The notes below the pieces were generated by a model that saw nothing but the letters and a program-made list of their open reading frames with translations, did no database searches and was not told the origin of the DNA. From Pseudonocardia autotrophica (lineage in GTDB: Bacteria; Actinomycetota; Actinomycetes; Mycobacteriales; Pseudonocardiaceae), in contig NZ_AP018920.1 of assembly GCF_003945385.1 (NCBI RefSeq), forward strand, positions 3,472,001 to 3,536,000: a DNA stretch of 64,000 bases, in the 5' to 3' direction. Positions 1 through 8,153 of this stretch are shown here, piece by piece. Each line of letters starts with the position of its first letter. The first letter of the stretch is position 1. The translations under genes were made by a program, and so were the position numbers.

Positions 1-349
1 GCTCCACCCGCTCCAGCCCGGGATGCGGCTCGCCGGTGCGCGGCACCTCGCCGACCACCTCGACCGTTCCGCGCAGCTCGACCCCGCGCAGCTCGCCGTA
101 GTCGTGCCCGGCGTCGACGACGGCCGCGATCCGCGGATCGGCGGCCAGGTCGGTCCAGCGCTGGGAGCGGGACAGCGAGGTCAGCCAGAGCGCCTCACCG
201 TCCCAGAGGTACCAGAGCGGGGTCGCGTGCGGCCCGTCCGTGCCGTTCGTCGCGACCCGGCAGGTCCGCTGCTCGTCCAGGAACGTGGTGACCTCCTCCG
301 GGGTCATCGCGATCTTCCGGGCACGGCGTTGCTGCTTCGGTGCGGTCAC
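1..349 (-). CDS. PPOX-fold (pyridoxamine 5'-phosphate oxidase family) protein, partial
   Basis: The first 116 residues are in the window; the C-terminus lies beyond base 1. The segment with 'TCRVATNGTDGPHATPLWYLW' style beta strands, followed by 'ADPRIAAVVDAG', is typical of small split-barrel FMN- or F420-binding proteins of the PPOX/FDOR superfamily, which reduce or oxidise small molecules or bind cofactor. The substrate cannot be told. The GTG start was chosen because a TAGGTT hexamer lies 7 nt upstream and there is no ribosome-binding site, as expected for a leaderless transcript. The gene is divergent from the decarboxylase gene, with a very short shared promoter region. Family assignment is fairly safe; function is open. 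Confidence 0.75.
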   Translation of the reverse strand, partial: MTAPKQQRRARKIAMTPEEVTTFLDEQRTCRVATNGTDGPHATPLWYLWDGEALWLTSLSRSQRWTDLAADPRIAAVVDAGHDYGELRGVELRGTVEVVGEVPRTGEPHPGLERVE

Positions 350-356
350 GGGTCCC

Positions 357-362
357 AACCTA
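357..362 (-). promoter_or_regulatory. -10 element of leaderless PPOX gene
   Basis: TAGGTT on the minus strand, 7 nt before the GTG. The same arrangement recurs in this window at about fifteen genes. Confidence 0.45.
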
Positions 363-382
363 CGGTGGGGGACCATCTCCGC

Positions 383-1522
383 GTGCTCTCACCCGGACTG
401 CAGAAGGTGCTCGCGCAGCGCCACCCGACGCCGTACCTCGCACTGGACCCCGATGTCGTGCGGGAACGCCATCGCCTGCTGCGCACGGCTTTCGGCGGGG
501 CCACGATCCTGTACGCGGTGAAGGCCTGCCCGGAGCCCGCCGTGCTGCGGGCGCTGGTCGCCGATGGCGCGGGCTTCGACGTCGCCTCCCAGCAGGAGAT
601 CGCGCTCTGCCTGGCCGCCGGCGCCGATCCGGCCACCCTGCAGCACGGCAACCCGGTGCGCGGCCCCGGCGCGGCGGCCCGCGCCGCCGCGGACGGGATC
701 CGGCGGTTCGTCACCGACAGCGCCGAGGACGTCGATGCGCTCGCCGCCGAGGTGCCCGGTGCCCGCGTGCAGGTCCGGCTGATCGTCGACGACAGCGGCT
801 CGGCGACCCCGTTCCACGGCAAGTTCGGTGCGCTGCCCGGCGAGGCCGTCGGGCTGCTGCACCGGATCCGGGAGCGGGGCCTGGTCGCCGCGGGCGTCAC
901 CTTCCACGCCGGCTCCCAGCAGGTCCGGCCGCAGACCTACGCGGACGCGGTCGGGACGGCGCTGGCGGTCGCCGGGCGGGCCGGGCTGCGCCGGCCGGAG
1001 CTGGACCTGGGCGGGGGCTGGCCGGTCGCCTACCGGTCCGCGGTGCCCGGGCCGGAGGTGTTCGCCGCCGCCGTGCGCGAGGCGGTGGATGCCGCGGTCA
1101 CCGCGGGCCGGGTCGACGACGTCACCCTGTTCCTGGAGCCCGGGCGTGCGCTCGCAGCGCCGGCCGGGGTGTTGCGGGCGACGGTGCTGCGGGTGTCCCG
1201 GCGGCCGGGGGTGGACCACCGCCGGTGGGTCTACCTCGACGTCGGGCGCTATCAGGGGCTCGCCGAGACCGAGGGGGAGGCCGTCGGATACCCGATCCGG
1301 GTGCCGGACCGGTCCGGCCCGCCGGGGCCCGCCGTGCTGGCCGGACCCACCTGCGACGGCGACGACGTGATCTACCGGCGGACCCCGGTCGCGCTGCCGC
1401 TGGACCTGGCCGCAGGCGACGTGCTCGATCTGCTCGGCACCGGGGCGTACACCTCCAGCTACGCCTCCGTCGGGTTCAACGGCTTCGGTCCGCTCCGGGT
1501 GGTCGTCGCCGATCGGCCATGA
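383..1522 (+). CDS. Group III (alanine-racemase-fold) PLP-dependent ornithine/diamino-acid decarboxylase
   Basis: A 379-residue enzyme of the eukaryote-type ornithine decarboxylase family, predicted to release CO2 from ornithine (or lysine) and give the diamine for polyamine synthesis. Visible family marks: PLP lysine in 'YAVKACP' (K47), 'FHAGSQ' near 174-179 (His that stacks on PLP), glycine loop 'LGGGWP' at 209-214, 'EPGR' at 252-255 (phosphate and amine contacts), and the C-terminal 'CDGDD' at 324-328 that supplies the active-site Cys and Asp of the partner subunit in the dimer, followed by 'GAYTSSYASVGFNGF'. Length is normal. The next gene is a fused AdoMet decarboxylase/aminopropyltransferase 64 nt downstream, supporting a polyamine role. 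An alternative GTG lies six codons upstream. Substrate (ornithine, lysine or other) is not proven. Confidence 0.8.
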   Translation: MLSPGLQKVLAQRHPTPYLALDPDVVRERHRLLRTAFGGATILYAVKACPEPAVLRALVADGAGFDVASQQEIALCLAAGADPATLQHGNPVRGPGAAARAAADGIRRFVTDSAEDVDALAAEVPGARVQVRLIVDDSGSATPFHGKFGALPGEAVGLLHRIRERGLVAAGVTFHAGSQQVRPQTYADAVGTALAVAGRAGLRRPELDLGGGWPVAYRSAVPGPEVFAAAVREAVDAAVTAGRVDDVTLFLEPGRALAAPAGVLRATVLRVSRRPGVDHRRWVYLDVGRYQGLAETEGEAVGYPIRVPDRSGPPGPAVLAGPTCDGDDVIYRRTPVALPLDLAAGDVLDLLGTGAYTSSYASVGFNGFGPLRVVVADRP

Positions 1523-1572
1523 GCCGCGCCACCACCCGGCGCGCGGAGGGGGCGTCGATCCCACATCCCGGT

Positions 1573-1578
1573 TAGCGT
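1573..1578 (+). promoter_or_regulatory. -10 element of leaderless speD-speE fusion
   Basis: TAGCGT, 8 nt before the GTG start and with no ribosome-binding site between. It suggests the fusion has its own promoter besides read-through from the decarboxylase. Confidence 0.4.
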
Positions 1579-1586
1579 GTCCGGAC

Positions 1587-2906
1587 GTGTCACTCTCCAC
1601 CTCGCTGACCCCGCCCGTGCCGTCCACTGCGGCCGGGGAGCTCCATCCGAGCGCCGTTCTCGACGGCTCCGGCGATCCCGCGCTCCCGAGCACGTCGTCC
1701 CCGGTGGGCAGACACGTGCTGGCCGAGCTGGGCGGGATCGCTCCGGCCGTGCTGGACGACGTCGACCGGCTCCGCAGCGACCTGGCGGCCGCGCTGACCG
1801 AGTCCGGTGCGCAGGTCCGCCAGATCGTCACCGAGCGGTTCGAGCCACAGGGCGCAACCGTGGTCGCGGTGCTGGCCGAGTCGCACGCCTCGATCCACAC
1901 CTGGCCGGAGCACGGCGGGATGCACGTCGACGTGTTCACCTGCGGGGAGAGCGCCGATCCGGTGGCCGCCGTGCGGCGGCTGGCCGAGCGGGTCGGTGCG
2001 ACGGACACGGCACTGCAGGTCGTCGACCGGGGCGGGGCGCCGCGCACGATCACCGAGCCGATCGCCGCAGGGCTCACCCGGCGCTGGGAGCTCGGCCGGG
2101 TGCACCACGTCGCGCACACCGGGTTCCAGAAGGTGGTCGTCGCCGACACCGCGCACGGTGTCACCCTGTTCTGCGACGACGAGCGGCAGTCCACCGAGCA
2201 CACCCAGCTCACCTACCACGAGGCGCTGTTCTGGCCGGGTGCGCTGCTCGCCCGGAAGCTGGAGCGGGTGCTGATCGTCGGCTCGTCCGAGGGCGTCGCC
2301 TCGGAGCTCGCGGTCGCCGCCGGCGCGACCCGGGTCGATCACGTCGACATCGACACCGAGGCCGTCCGGATCTGCGCCGAGCACCTGCCCTACGGCTACA
2401 CCCCGGAATCGCTGGCCGCCGCCGAGCGCGGTGCCGGCCCGGTGCATCTCACCTACGGCGACGGCCGCCGGTTCGTGCTGGACTCCACCGAGCAGTGGGA
2501 CCTGATCCTGGTCGACCTGCCCGACGAGCGGCCCGACGAGCCCGAGGCGCAGATCAACCGGCTGTACGAGGAGTCGTTCGTGCAGGCCTGCGCGGACCGG
2601 CTCACCGCGGGCGGGGTGCTGGTCTTCCAGGCGGGCAGCCCGGCGGTGTGGCGGGACGCGACGCTGCGCTCGGCGTGGCAGCGCTTCCACACGGTGTTCG
2701 GGGCGACCGGCGGTCGTGGCGTCTACATCGGCTGCGAGGAGCACGAGTGGGCCTTCCTGGCCGGTGTCCGGGAGCACATGGCCGACCCGGGCGAGGTCGC
2801 CGCGACCCGGCTGGCGCAGATGCCGGCTCGGCCCGAGCTGTGGGACGAGGTGTCGTTGCGGCACCGGCTCGTCGCACCGCTCTCGCTGCGCCGGACGACC
2901 GGCTGA
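1587..2906 (+). CDS. Fused S-adenosylmethionine decarboxylase - aminopropyltransferase (spermidine synthase-like)
   Basis: One 439-residue chain carries two polyamine enzymes. Residues about 40-165 are a prokaryotic AdoMet decarboxylase: 'ESHASIHTWPEHG' holds the self-cleavage site E98/S99 that makes the pyruvoyl cofactor, H104 and, in 'DVFTCG', the catalytic C119. Residues about 170-400 are a spermidine-synthase-type Rossmann domain: 'VDIDTEAVRICAEHLPYGY' (decarboxylated-AdoMet binding), 'YGDGRRFV', and 'ILVDLPDE' with the proton-abstracting Asp. The usual glycine loop GGGDGG reads VGSSEG and the usual 'ERDEFxYHE' reads 'EHTQLTYHE', so amine specificity may differ from plain putrescine to spermidine. 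Such fusions are known in some bacteria. Together with the upstream decarboxylase this is a two-gene route from a basic amino acid to a triamine. Confidence 0.88.
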   Translation: MSLSTSLTPPVPSTAAGELHPSAVLDGSGDPALPSTSSPVGRHVLAELGGIAPAVLDDVDRLRSDLAAALTESGAQVRQIVTERFEPQGATVVAVLAESHASIHTWPEHGGMHVDVFTCGESADPVAAVRRLAERVGATDTALQVVDRGGAPRTITEPIAAGLTRRWELGRVHHVAHTGFQKVVVADTAHGVTLFCDDERQSTEHTQLTYHEALFWPGALLARKLERVLIVGSSEGVASELAVAAGATRVDHVDIDTEAVRICAEHLPYGYTPESLAAAERGAGPVHLTYGDGRRFVLDSTEQWDLILVDLPDERPDEPEAQINRLYEESFVQACADRLTAGGVLVFQAGSPAVWRDATLRSAWQRFHTVFGATGGRGVYIGCEEHEWAFLAGVREHMADPGEVAATRLAQMPARPELWDEVSLRHRLVAPLSLRRTTG

Positions 2907-2917
2907 CGTTCCGGTGA

Positions 2918-2961
2918 CGGTGTGTGACGGGTGCCGGGATGCCGGTGCCCGTCACACACCG
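2918..2961. terminator. 20-bp stem hairpin after the polyamine genes
   Basis: Stem 2918-2937 pairs with 2942-2961 around a GATG loop, with two G-T wobbles and no mismatch. It starts 12 nt after the stop codon. No T tract follows, as is usual in actinobacteria. Confidence 0.7.
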
Positions 2962-3055
2962 CCGATCGGGTCGTAACCCGGGGTGTCCGCCCTCGTTGGT
3001 CGGATCAGGACCGGTGAGTGTCACCGGCCGCCGCCGACCGGAGGTCTCAGAGCCC

Positions 3056-4054
3056 GTGCGCCGTCCCCGTCCCGCCCGGTGGCTCGCCGTCGCGAGCATG
3101 ACCCTGCTGACCACCGCGGGGATGAGCGCCCTCGCGCCGGCCCAGGCCGACGCGCCGACGACGTTCGCCGAGACGACGCTGTCCGCGCGCAACCTCGACA
3201 GCGCGCCGATCGGGCGCTACGTGGCGCTGGGCGACTCCTACGCGGCCGGGCCGCTGGTTCCGGTGCAGACCGGGGACCCGGCGGGCTGCCTGCGCTCCAC
3301 CCGCAACTACCCGGCCGTGCTGGCCCGCTCGGCGGGCTTCACGAACTTCACCGACGTCTCCTGCAGCGGTGCGACGACCGAGGACATGACCGCCCCGCAG
3401 GCGGTCAAGCTCGGCCCCAACCCGCCGCAGCTCGACGCGCTGGACGGCACCGAGTCGCTGGTCACGCTGACCATCGGCGGCAACGACATCGGCTTCGGCT
3501 CGATCATCTCGGAGTGCACGACCCGGTCGTCGACGAACCTGCTGGGTGCCGCCTGCCGGGACTTCTTCACCGCGGGCGGCGAGGACGAGCTGGCGGAGCG
3601 GATCGACGACGCCGCGGGCAAGGTCGAGGACGTGCTGGCCGGGATCCGGGAGCGGTCGCCCGCCGCGCGGGTCGCGCTCGTCGGCTACCCGTCGATCCTC
3701 CCGGACACCGGTCCCGGCTGTTACCCGGTCGCGCCGTTCAGCGCGGGTGACACCGCCTACCTGCGGGACACCCAGAAGCGGCTGAACGAGATGCTCGCCG
3801 AGCAGGCCGCCGACGCGGGTATCGACTACGTCGACACCTACACCCCGACCATCGGGCACGACATCTGCCAGCTTCCCGGTGTGAAGTGGGTGGAGGGGCT
3901 CGTCCCGACCTCGCCGGCCGCTCCGGTGCACCCGAACTCGCAGGGCATGCGCGCGATGGCCGCGGCGACCGGTGACGTGATCGGCGTCCCGGTGGCGCCG
4001 CCGGTGACGGAGCCCGCCCCGGCGGAGACCGCCGCGGCGTCCGCGAACGGCTGA
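3056..4054 (+). CDS. Secreted SGNH/GDSL-family hydrolase
   Basis: A 332-residue exported esterase or lipase. The GTG was chosen because GGAGG sits 11 nt upstream; it gives a signal peptide with Arg/Pro-rich n-region, hydrophobic core at about 9-25 and an AQA-D cleavage site near 29-32. SGNH blocks are clear: nucleophile S61 in 'ALGDSYAAG', oxyanion G105 in 'SCSGATTED', N143 in 'GGNDIGF' and H292 in 'VHPNSQG'. The Asp normally three residues before that His is absent ('AAPVH'), so it may work as a Ser-His dyad, as reported for some actinobacterial family members. Six cysteines (C78, C103, C155, C167, C222, C271) could form three disulfides, as expected for an extracellular enzyme. Substrate unknown. 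Confidence 0.87.
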   Translation: MRRPRPARWLAVASMTLLTTAGMSALAPAQADAPTTFAETTLSARNLDSAPIGRYVALGDSYAAGPLVPVQTGDPAGCLRSTRNYPAVLARSAGFTNFTDVSCSGATTEDMTAPQAVKLGPNPPQLDALDGTESLVTLTIGGNDIGFGSIISECTTRSSTNLLGAACRDFFTAGGEDELAERIDDAAGKVEDVLAGIRERSPAARVALVGYPSILPDTGPGCYPVAPFSAGDTAYLRDTQKRLNEMLAEQAADAGIDYVDTYTPTIGHDICQLPGVKWVEGLVPTSPAAPVHPNSQGMRAMAAATGDVIGVPVAPPVTEPAPAETAAASANG

Positions 4055-4060
4055 TCGTTT

Positions 4061-4086
4061 CACCCCGGCACCGAGCCGGTGGGGTG
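4061..4086. terminator. Imperfect hairpin after SGNH hydrolase
   Basis: CACCCCGGC pairs with GCCGG-T-GGGGTG through one bulge, 7 nt after the stop codon. Probable terminator. Confidence 0.45.
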
Positions 4087-4103
4087 CGTGCCAGACTCGC
4101 CGC

Positions 4104-6644
4104 GTGAGGACGTGGTGGGGTGAGCTGAGGTCCCGGGCCGCCGCCGTCGACCCGGGCCGGACCCGGCTGCACATGGCGGCGGTCGCGACCGCCGCCATGA
4201 TCGTGGCCGCGGCGGTGGCCGAGGTCGTACGGGTGCTCACCGGCCGCCCGGTGACGACGCTGCTCTTCGCGGTGGTGCTGGCGATGGTCAGCAATCTCGC
4301 GGTGAACGAGCCGACCCTGCCCCGGCGCCGGGTGACCACCGCGCTGATGGCGCTGCCCGCCGCCGGATCGGCCACGGTGGCGGTGCTGCTGAGCCCGTAC
4401 CCGATCGCCGCCGACGTGGTGTTCGTGCTGGTGATGGTGGTCGCCGTCGCGCTCCGGCGGTACGGGCCGCGCGGCACGGCGCTCGGCATGGCCGCGTTCA
4501 TGCCGTACTTCTTCGTGCTGTTCCTGCGGGCGGTCCCGGCCGATCTCCCGTTCCTGCTGGTCGGTGTGGTGATCGGTATCGGGAGCACGTTCCTGCTGCG
4601 CTGCGTGGTGTTCACCCGGCGGGTGGAGAACGTGATCGACGCGCTGGTCCGCGCGTTCGAGGCCCGGCTGCACGTGCTGATGCTCGCCGCCGGCGAGGCG
4701 CTGCAGGCGCCGTCCGGATCGATCGATCTGCGGCCGGTGCTGCGGGCACAGGCCCGGGTGAACGAGACCGCGCTGCTGGTCGCCGACCGGCTGGACGAGG
4801 CCGACGACGATCCGGCGGCGCACCGCCCGGGGCGGCTGCCCGGCGGGGCCCGCCCCGGTGGGCCGGAGGGTGCCGAGACCGAGCTGGCCGGCCTGCGGCA
4901 GTGGGTCGTCGACTCGGAGCTGGCGGCCGAGCGGGTCGCGATGTCGGTCCGGCGCTCGGTGGAGCATCACGACCCGATGCCGGACGACGACCGGGAGGCG
5001 CTCGTCGCCGGGATCCGGGGGCTGGCCGCGGCGACCGCCGTCGGGACACCGCGGCCGATGGCGGCGAGCCTGTACCGGTCCGCGCGGAACTCGGTGGCCG
5101 AGATCGCCGGGCGCCCGGCGGGGACCGGTGGCAGTGCCCGGGAACAGCGGATCGCGTTCGCGGTGGGGCGGCTGGCGGACGCGATGCAGACCACCGTCGA
5201 GCAGGCGCAGCGCCGGATCGCCGAGCGCCGTGCGGACACCGATCGGCCCGAGCCCTCCGAGGAGGCCGAGCCCTCCGAGGAGGCCGAGCTCCCCGTGGCG
5301 TCTGTGACGTCCGGGGCGTCTGCGGAATCCGGGGTGTCCGCGGCGGACACCGACACCGGGCGTCCGGGCGGTGGGATCGGGTTGTACACCCGGCAGGCAC
5401 TGCAGGTCGGGGTGGCGACGAGCCTGGCGATCGTCGTGGGCGAGGCGATCTCCCCGGACCGCTGGTACTGGGCGGTGATCGCGGCCTTCATCGTGTTCGC
5501 CGGGGCGGTCAGCCGCGGTGACGTGCTCAGCCGCGGCTGGGCCCGCGCGGTCGGGACGATCGGCGGCGTCGTGGCCGGGATGCTGCTGGCGTTGCTGGTC
5601 GCCGGGAACGTGGTCGTCAGCCTGGTGCTGCTGTTCGTCTGCGTCTTCCTCGCGCTGTACCTGGTGCGGGTGTCCCAGGTGATGATGGCGTTCTGGATCA
5701 CCACGGTGCTCGCCCTGCTCTACGGCGTGATCGGCCAGTTCAGCGTGCAGACGATGGTGCTGCGCGTGGAGGAGACCGTGGTCGGCGGCGCACTCGGGAT
5801 GCTCGCCGCCTACCTGGTGCTGCCGACGCGCTCCCGGACGGCGTTCGCCGAGGCCCTGGACGGCGCACTGAGTGCGGTGGCGGAGTCGTTGCGGGTCTCG
5901 GTGGACCGGGCGCTGGGCCGCCCCGGCGCGGGGGACCCGCCGGCGAAGGCCCGCGCGGTGGATGCAGCGGTGGCCGACGTCCGCGAACGGGCCCGGCCGC
6001 TGGAGCATCCGATCTCCCGCCGTCCGCTGCGCCGCGGGGTGCACCACACGGTGCGGGTGATCGGCGCGCTGGACCACTACACCCGGCTGCTCGCCGCGCA
6101 GGCGGTCACCGCCCACGTGCCGGGATGGGCGGCCACCCTGGAACCCGCGACCGCGCGGGTGCTGGACAACCTGGACGGTCTGCGTCGGATCCTGAACGAC
6201 GGCTGGGGTCCGCCGGCTCGCCGGGAGTTCGGTACGGGCGCGGAGCCCGCCGACTACGGCGTGGTCTCGGCGGAGGATCTGATCGACGCCGCCGAGGCGG
6301 ACGCCGCAACGCCGATCGACGCGGAAACCCAGCCGGCCCCAGCGGCCCGGCCAACCCCGGCAACCCGGCCCACCCCGGCGACCTCGGCCGATACGACCAC
6401 CTCGACCGGCCCGGCTGCTCCGGTCACCCCGCCCATCGGGCCGTCGGCGCTGCCCGGGCTCGGCGGTCCGGCGGACACCGCGGGCTGGGACCCCGGCGGT
6501 GTCACGCCGGGGGACCGGCGCCGCCGGCTCGCCGCGGCCCGGCTGCTGCGCCGGATCGACCAGCTCGCCGTCGGACTGGCCCGGGAGCTGTGTGGTGGCG
6601 AGTGGACCGAGCCCGCGCCGGCCCGGGTTAGGCTCCGGCGGTGA
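4104..6644 (+). CDS. FUSC-family inner membrane transporter (aromatic/fusaric acid exporter type)
   Basis: An 846-residue membrane protein with the FUSC layout: a first cluster of about five transmembrane helices (residues about 20-170), a long cytoplasmic helical region (175-425), a second cluster of helices (about 430-580, starting near 'QALQVGVATSLAIVVGEAI') and a long Pro/Ala/Thr-rich cytoplasmic tail. The family exports aromatic carboxylic acids and similar hydrophobic anions. Residues about 383-394 are a duplicated hexapeptide PSEEAE encoded by an 18-bp tandem repeat. The GTG start follows a CAGACT hexamer by 6 nt, a weak version of the leaderless pattern. Its stop TGA overlaps the GTG of the next gene. 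Substrate is not inferable. Confidence 0.82.
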   Translation: MRTWWGELRSRAAAVDPGRTRLHMAAVATAAMIVAAAVAEVVRVLTGRPVTTLLFAVVLAMVSNLAVNEPTLPRRRVTTALMALPAAGSATVAVLLSPYPIAADVVFVLVMVVAVALRRYGPRGTALGMAAFMPYFFVLFLRAVPADLPFLLVGVVIGIGSTFLLRCVVFTRRVENVIDALVRAFEARLHVLMLAAGEALQAPSGSIDLRPVLRAQARVNETALLVADRLDEADDDPAAHRPGRLPGGARPGGPEGAETELAGLRQWVVDSELAAERVAMSVRRSVEHHDPMPDDDREALVAGIRGLAAATAVGTPRPMAASLYRSARNSVAEIAGRPAGTGGSAREQRIAFAVGRLADAMQTTVEQAQRRIAERRADTDRPEPSEEAEPSEEAELPVASVTSGASAESGVSAADTDTGRPGGGIGLYTRQALQVGVATSLAIVVGEAISPDRWYWAVIAAFIVFAGAVSRGDVLSRGWARAVGTIGGVVAGMLLALLVAGNVVVSLVLLFVCVFLALYLVRVSQVMMAFWITTVLALLYGVIGQFSVQTMVLRVEETVVGGALGMLAAYLVLPTRSRTAFAEALDGALSAVAESLRVSVDRALGRPGAGDPPAKARAVDAAVADVRERARPLEHPISRRPLRRGVHHTVRVIGALDHYTRLLAAQAVTAHVPGWAATLEPATARVLDNLDGLRRILNDGWGPPARREFGTGAEPADYGVVSAEDLIDAAEADAATPIDAETQPAPAARPTPATRPTPATSADTTTSTGPAAPVTPPIGPSALPGLGGPADTAGWDPGGVTPGDRRRRLAAARLLRRIDQLAVGLARELCGGEWTEPAPARVRLRR
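5250..5285 (+). repeat. 18-bp tandem duplication inside FUSC gene
   Basis: GAGCCCTCCGAGGAGGCC occurs twice in a row, in frame, in the hydrophilic loop before the second membrane domain. Confidence 0.85.
6629..6634 (+). promoter_or_regulatory. -10 element of leaderless echA6-like gene
   Basis: TAGGCT, 6 nt before the GTG, lying inside the last codons of the FUSC gene. The downstream gene can therefore be transcribed on its own. Confidence 0.4.
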
Positions 6645-7381
6645 TCACCGTGAACACCGCCGACGGCGTCGGGCTGATCGAGCTGCACCGGCCCGAACGC
6701 CGCAACGCCCTGGACATCGCCACCTGCCGGCAACTGGTCGAGGCGACCGAGCAGGTGCGCGCGGACGGCGCCCGCGCGGTCGTCGTCGCCGGCGAGGGGC
6801 CGGCCTTCTGCTCGGGTGCCGACTTCGGCGAGGTCTACGGCGACGAGTTCCTGGAGGCGCTCTACGCGGCCCTGCACGCGGTCGCCGATCTGCCGGTGCC
6901 GGTGGTCGCCGCCGTCACCGGCCCGGCGATCGGCGCCGGCCTGCAGCTCGCGCTGGCCTGTGACCTGCGGGTCGCCGCTCCCGAGGCGGTGTTCGCGCTC
7001 CCGACGGCGCGGCTCGGGCTGGCCGTCGACCCGTGGACGATCGAGCGGCTGGTGCAGATCGCCGGTGGCGGTACCGCGCGGAGCCTGCTGCTGGCCTGCG
7101 CGACCGTCGACGCGGCGACCGCGCACGCACGCGGGCTCGCCGACACCCTCGGGGACCGGGACGCGGCGCTGGCGCTGGCCGCCGACATCGCGACAATGGC
7201 CCCGCTGACGCTGGCCTACAACAAGCGGACCGCGAACGCCTTCGGTCGCGGCGGGCAGACGGCCGACGACGTCGTCGCCGGCCTGCAGGCCGAGTTCGCC
7301 GCCTGCTGGACGGCGTCCGACATCGCCGAGGGCCGGGCGGCCCGGGTGGAGAAGCGGACCCCGGTGTTCCAGGGCCGCTGA
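6641..7381 (+). CDS. echA6: Enoyl-CoA hydratase/isomerase superfamily protein, EchA6-like (catalytic glutamates absent)
   Basis: A 246-residue crotonase-fold protein. 'GPAIGAGLQLALACDLRVAAP' (95-114) closely resembles the mycobacterial EchA6 stretch as I remember it, including 'ARMEKR..FQG' at the C-terminus. In true hydratases the two catalytic Glu lie in GGGxE and PE; here the positions read Q102 and 'PTARLG', so hydratase activity is unlikely. EchA6 is reported to bind acyl-CoA and hand it to FAS-II in mycobacteria; whether that applies here is inference. The oxyanion-hole region 'FCSGADFGE' is intact, so acyl-CoA binding is plausible. GTG start, leaderless type, overlapping the FUSC stop by four bases. 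Confidence 0.82.
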   Translation: MITVNTADGVGLIELHRPERRNALDIATCRQLVEATEQVRADGARAVVVAGEGPAFCSGADFGEVYGDEFLEALYAALHAVADLPVPVVAAVTGPAIGAGLQLALACDLRVAAPEAVFALPTARLGLAVDPWTIERLVQIAGGGTARSLLLACATVDAATAHARGLADTLGDRDAALALAADIATMAPLTLAYNKRTANAFGRGGQTADDVVAGLQAEFAACWTASDIAEGRAARVEKRTPVFQGR

Positions 7382-7558
7382 CGCCCGGCCCGTCCACCGG
7401 GTCGTTGCGGAGTGAACGACCGTCTGTCGACCTTCCGGTACCGCCGAACGGACCAACGCTCCGCTCCGGGGGCGTTCAAGATCACCTGCGACTACTCTCC
7501 GGGGTCAGACGTATGCGTCGGGCGGCGAGCCCGACGGCCCGACGGGAGGGTCCGAGGA

Positions 7559-8065
7559 ATGCGACGAGGCGTCCGGCGTGTCGGGTGGACCGGCGCGCGC
7601 GCCGCGGTGCTCGCGATGATCGTCCTGGCCGGCGCGGTGATCACCGGCGTCGCCGTCGCCGAGCCGGACCCGCAGACCGAGGCCCGGGCCCAGATCGCGA
7701 CCGGGCCGCTGGTCGCCGGGACCCCGTGCACGTCGTCCGCCCGGGCCTGCGTGCAACTCTCCACCCGGCAGACCTGGTTGATCGAGAGCGGCCGGATCGC
7801 CTTCGGACCGGTGCCGATGCGCCCCGGTGACGCCCAGGACCCGACCCCGCGCGGCACCTTCGGCGTGCAGTGGAAGGCCGAGAAGTGGACCAGCCGCGAG
7901 CACCTCACCCAGATGCCGTACTCGGTGTTCTTCGCCGAGGGCGGGGTGGCGTTCCACCAGGGCGCGATGGACACGCCGTCGGCGGGCTGTGTGAAGCTCG
8001 ACGAGGCGAACGCCCGGCACTACTTCGACACGTTGCAGGTCGGCGACCAGGTGCAGGTGCACTGA
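7559..8065 (+). CDS. L,D-transpeptidase (YkuD domain), membrane-anchored or secreted
   Basis: A 168-residue small L,D-transpeptidase, which would cross-link or modify peptidoglycan outside the membrane. The N-terminus has a basic stretch then a hydrophobic segment (about 13-33). The YkuD signature is H133 in 'AFHQGAMDTPSAGCVKL' with nucleophile C144 and the following 'SAGC' (SHGC in most family members). Two more Cys (57, 64) may form a disulfide. ATG was chosen for the GGGAGGG motif some 8 nt upstream; an upstream GTG in frame at 7412 would add an unlikely N-terminal extension. It is shorter than the multi-domain mycobacterial Ldt proteins, lacking Ig-like domains. No operon partner is obvious. 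Confidence 0.85.
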   Translation: MRRGVRRVGWTGARAAVLAMIVLAGAVITGVAVAEPDPQTEARAQIATGPLVAGTPCTSSARACVQLSTRQTWLIESGRIAFGPVPMRPGDAQDPTPRGTFGVQWKAEKWTSREHLTQMPYSVFFAEGGVAFHQGAMDTPSAGCVKLDEANARHYFDTLQVGDQVQVH

Positions 8066-8072
8066 CGCCGGT

Positions 8073-8153
8073 TCACCCGGTGCCGGGGGACGTGAGGGCG
8101 TCGATCACCGTCCGCAGGTAGGCGGGCGGCGGGGGACCGTCCGGGACCAGGTC
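8073..8153 (-). pseudogene. C-terminal remnant of a lost minus-strand gene (possibly a TetR-type regulator)
   Basis: Read on the minus strand, the last 26 codons before a TGA give DLVPDGPPPPAYLRTVIDAL followed by TSPGTG, which looks like the tail of a helical regulator. Upstream of it the frame turns into Arg-rich nonsense at the point where the DUF2867 coding sequence begins on the other strand. Identification as a TetR tail is a guess from helix pattern and context. Confidence 0.3.

Noticed and set aside
23..382. N-terminal extension of the decarboxylase back to base 23
   Set aside because: The extra residues are antisense to the PPOX gene, and no decarboxylase similarity is seen before 'LSPGLQKVLAQRHPTPYLAL'.
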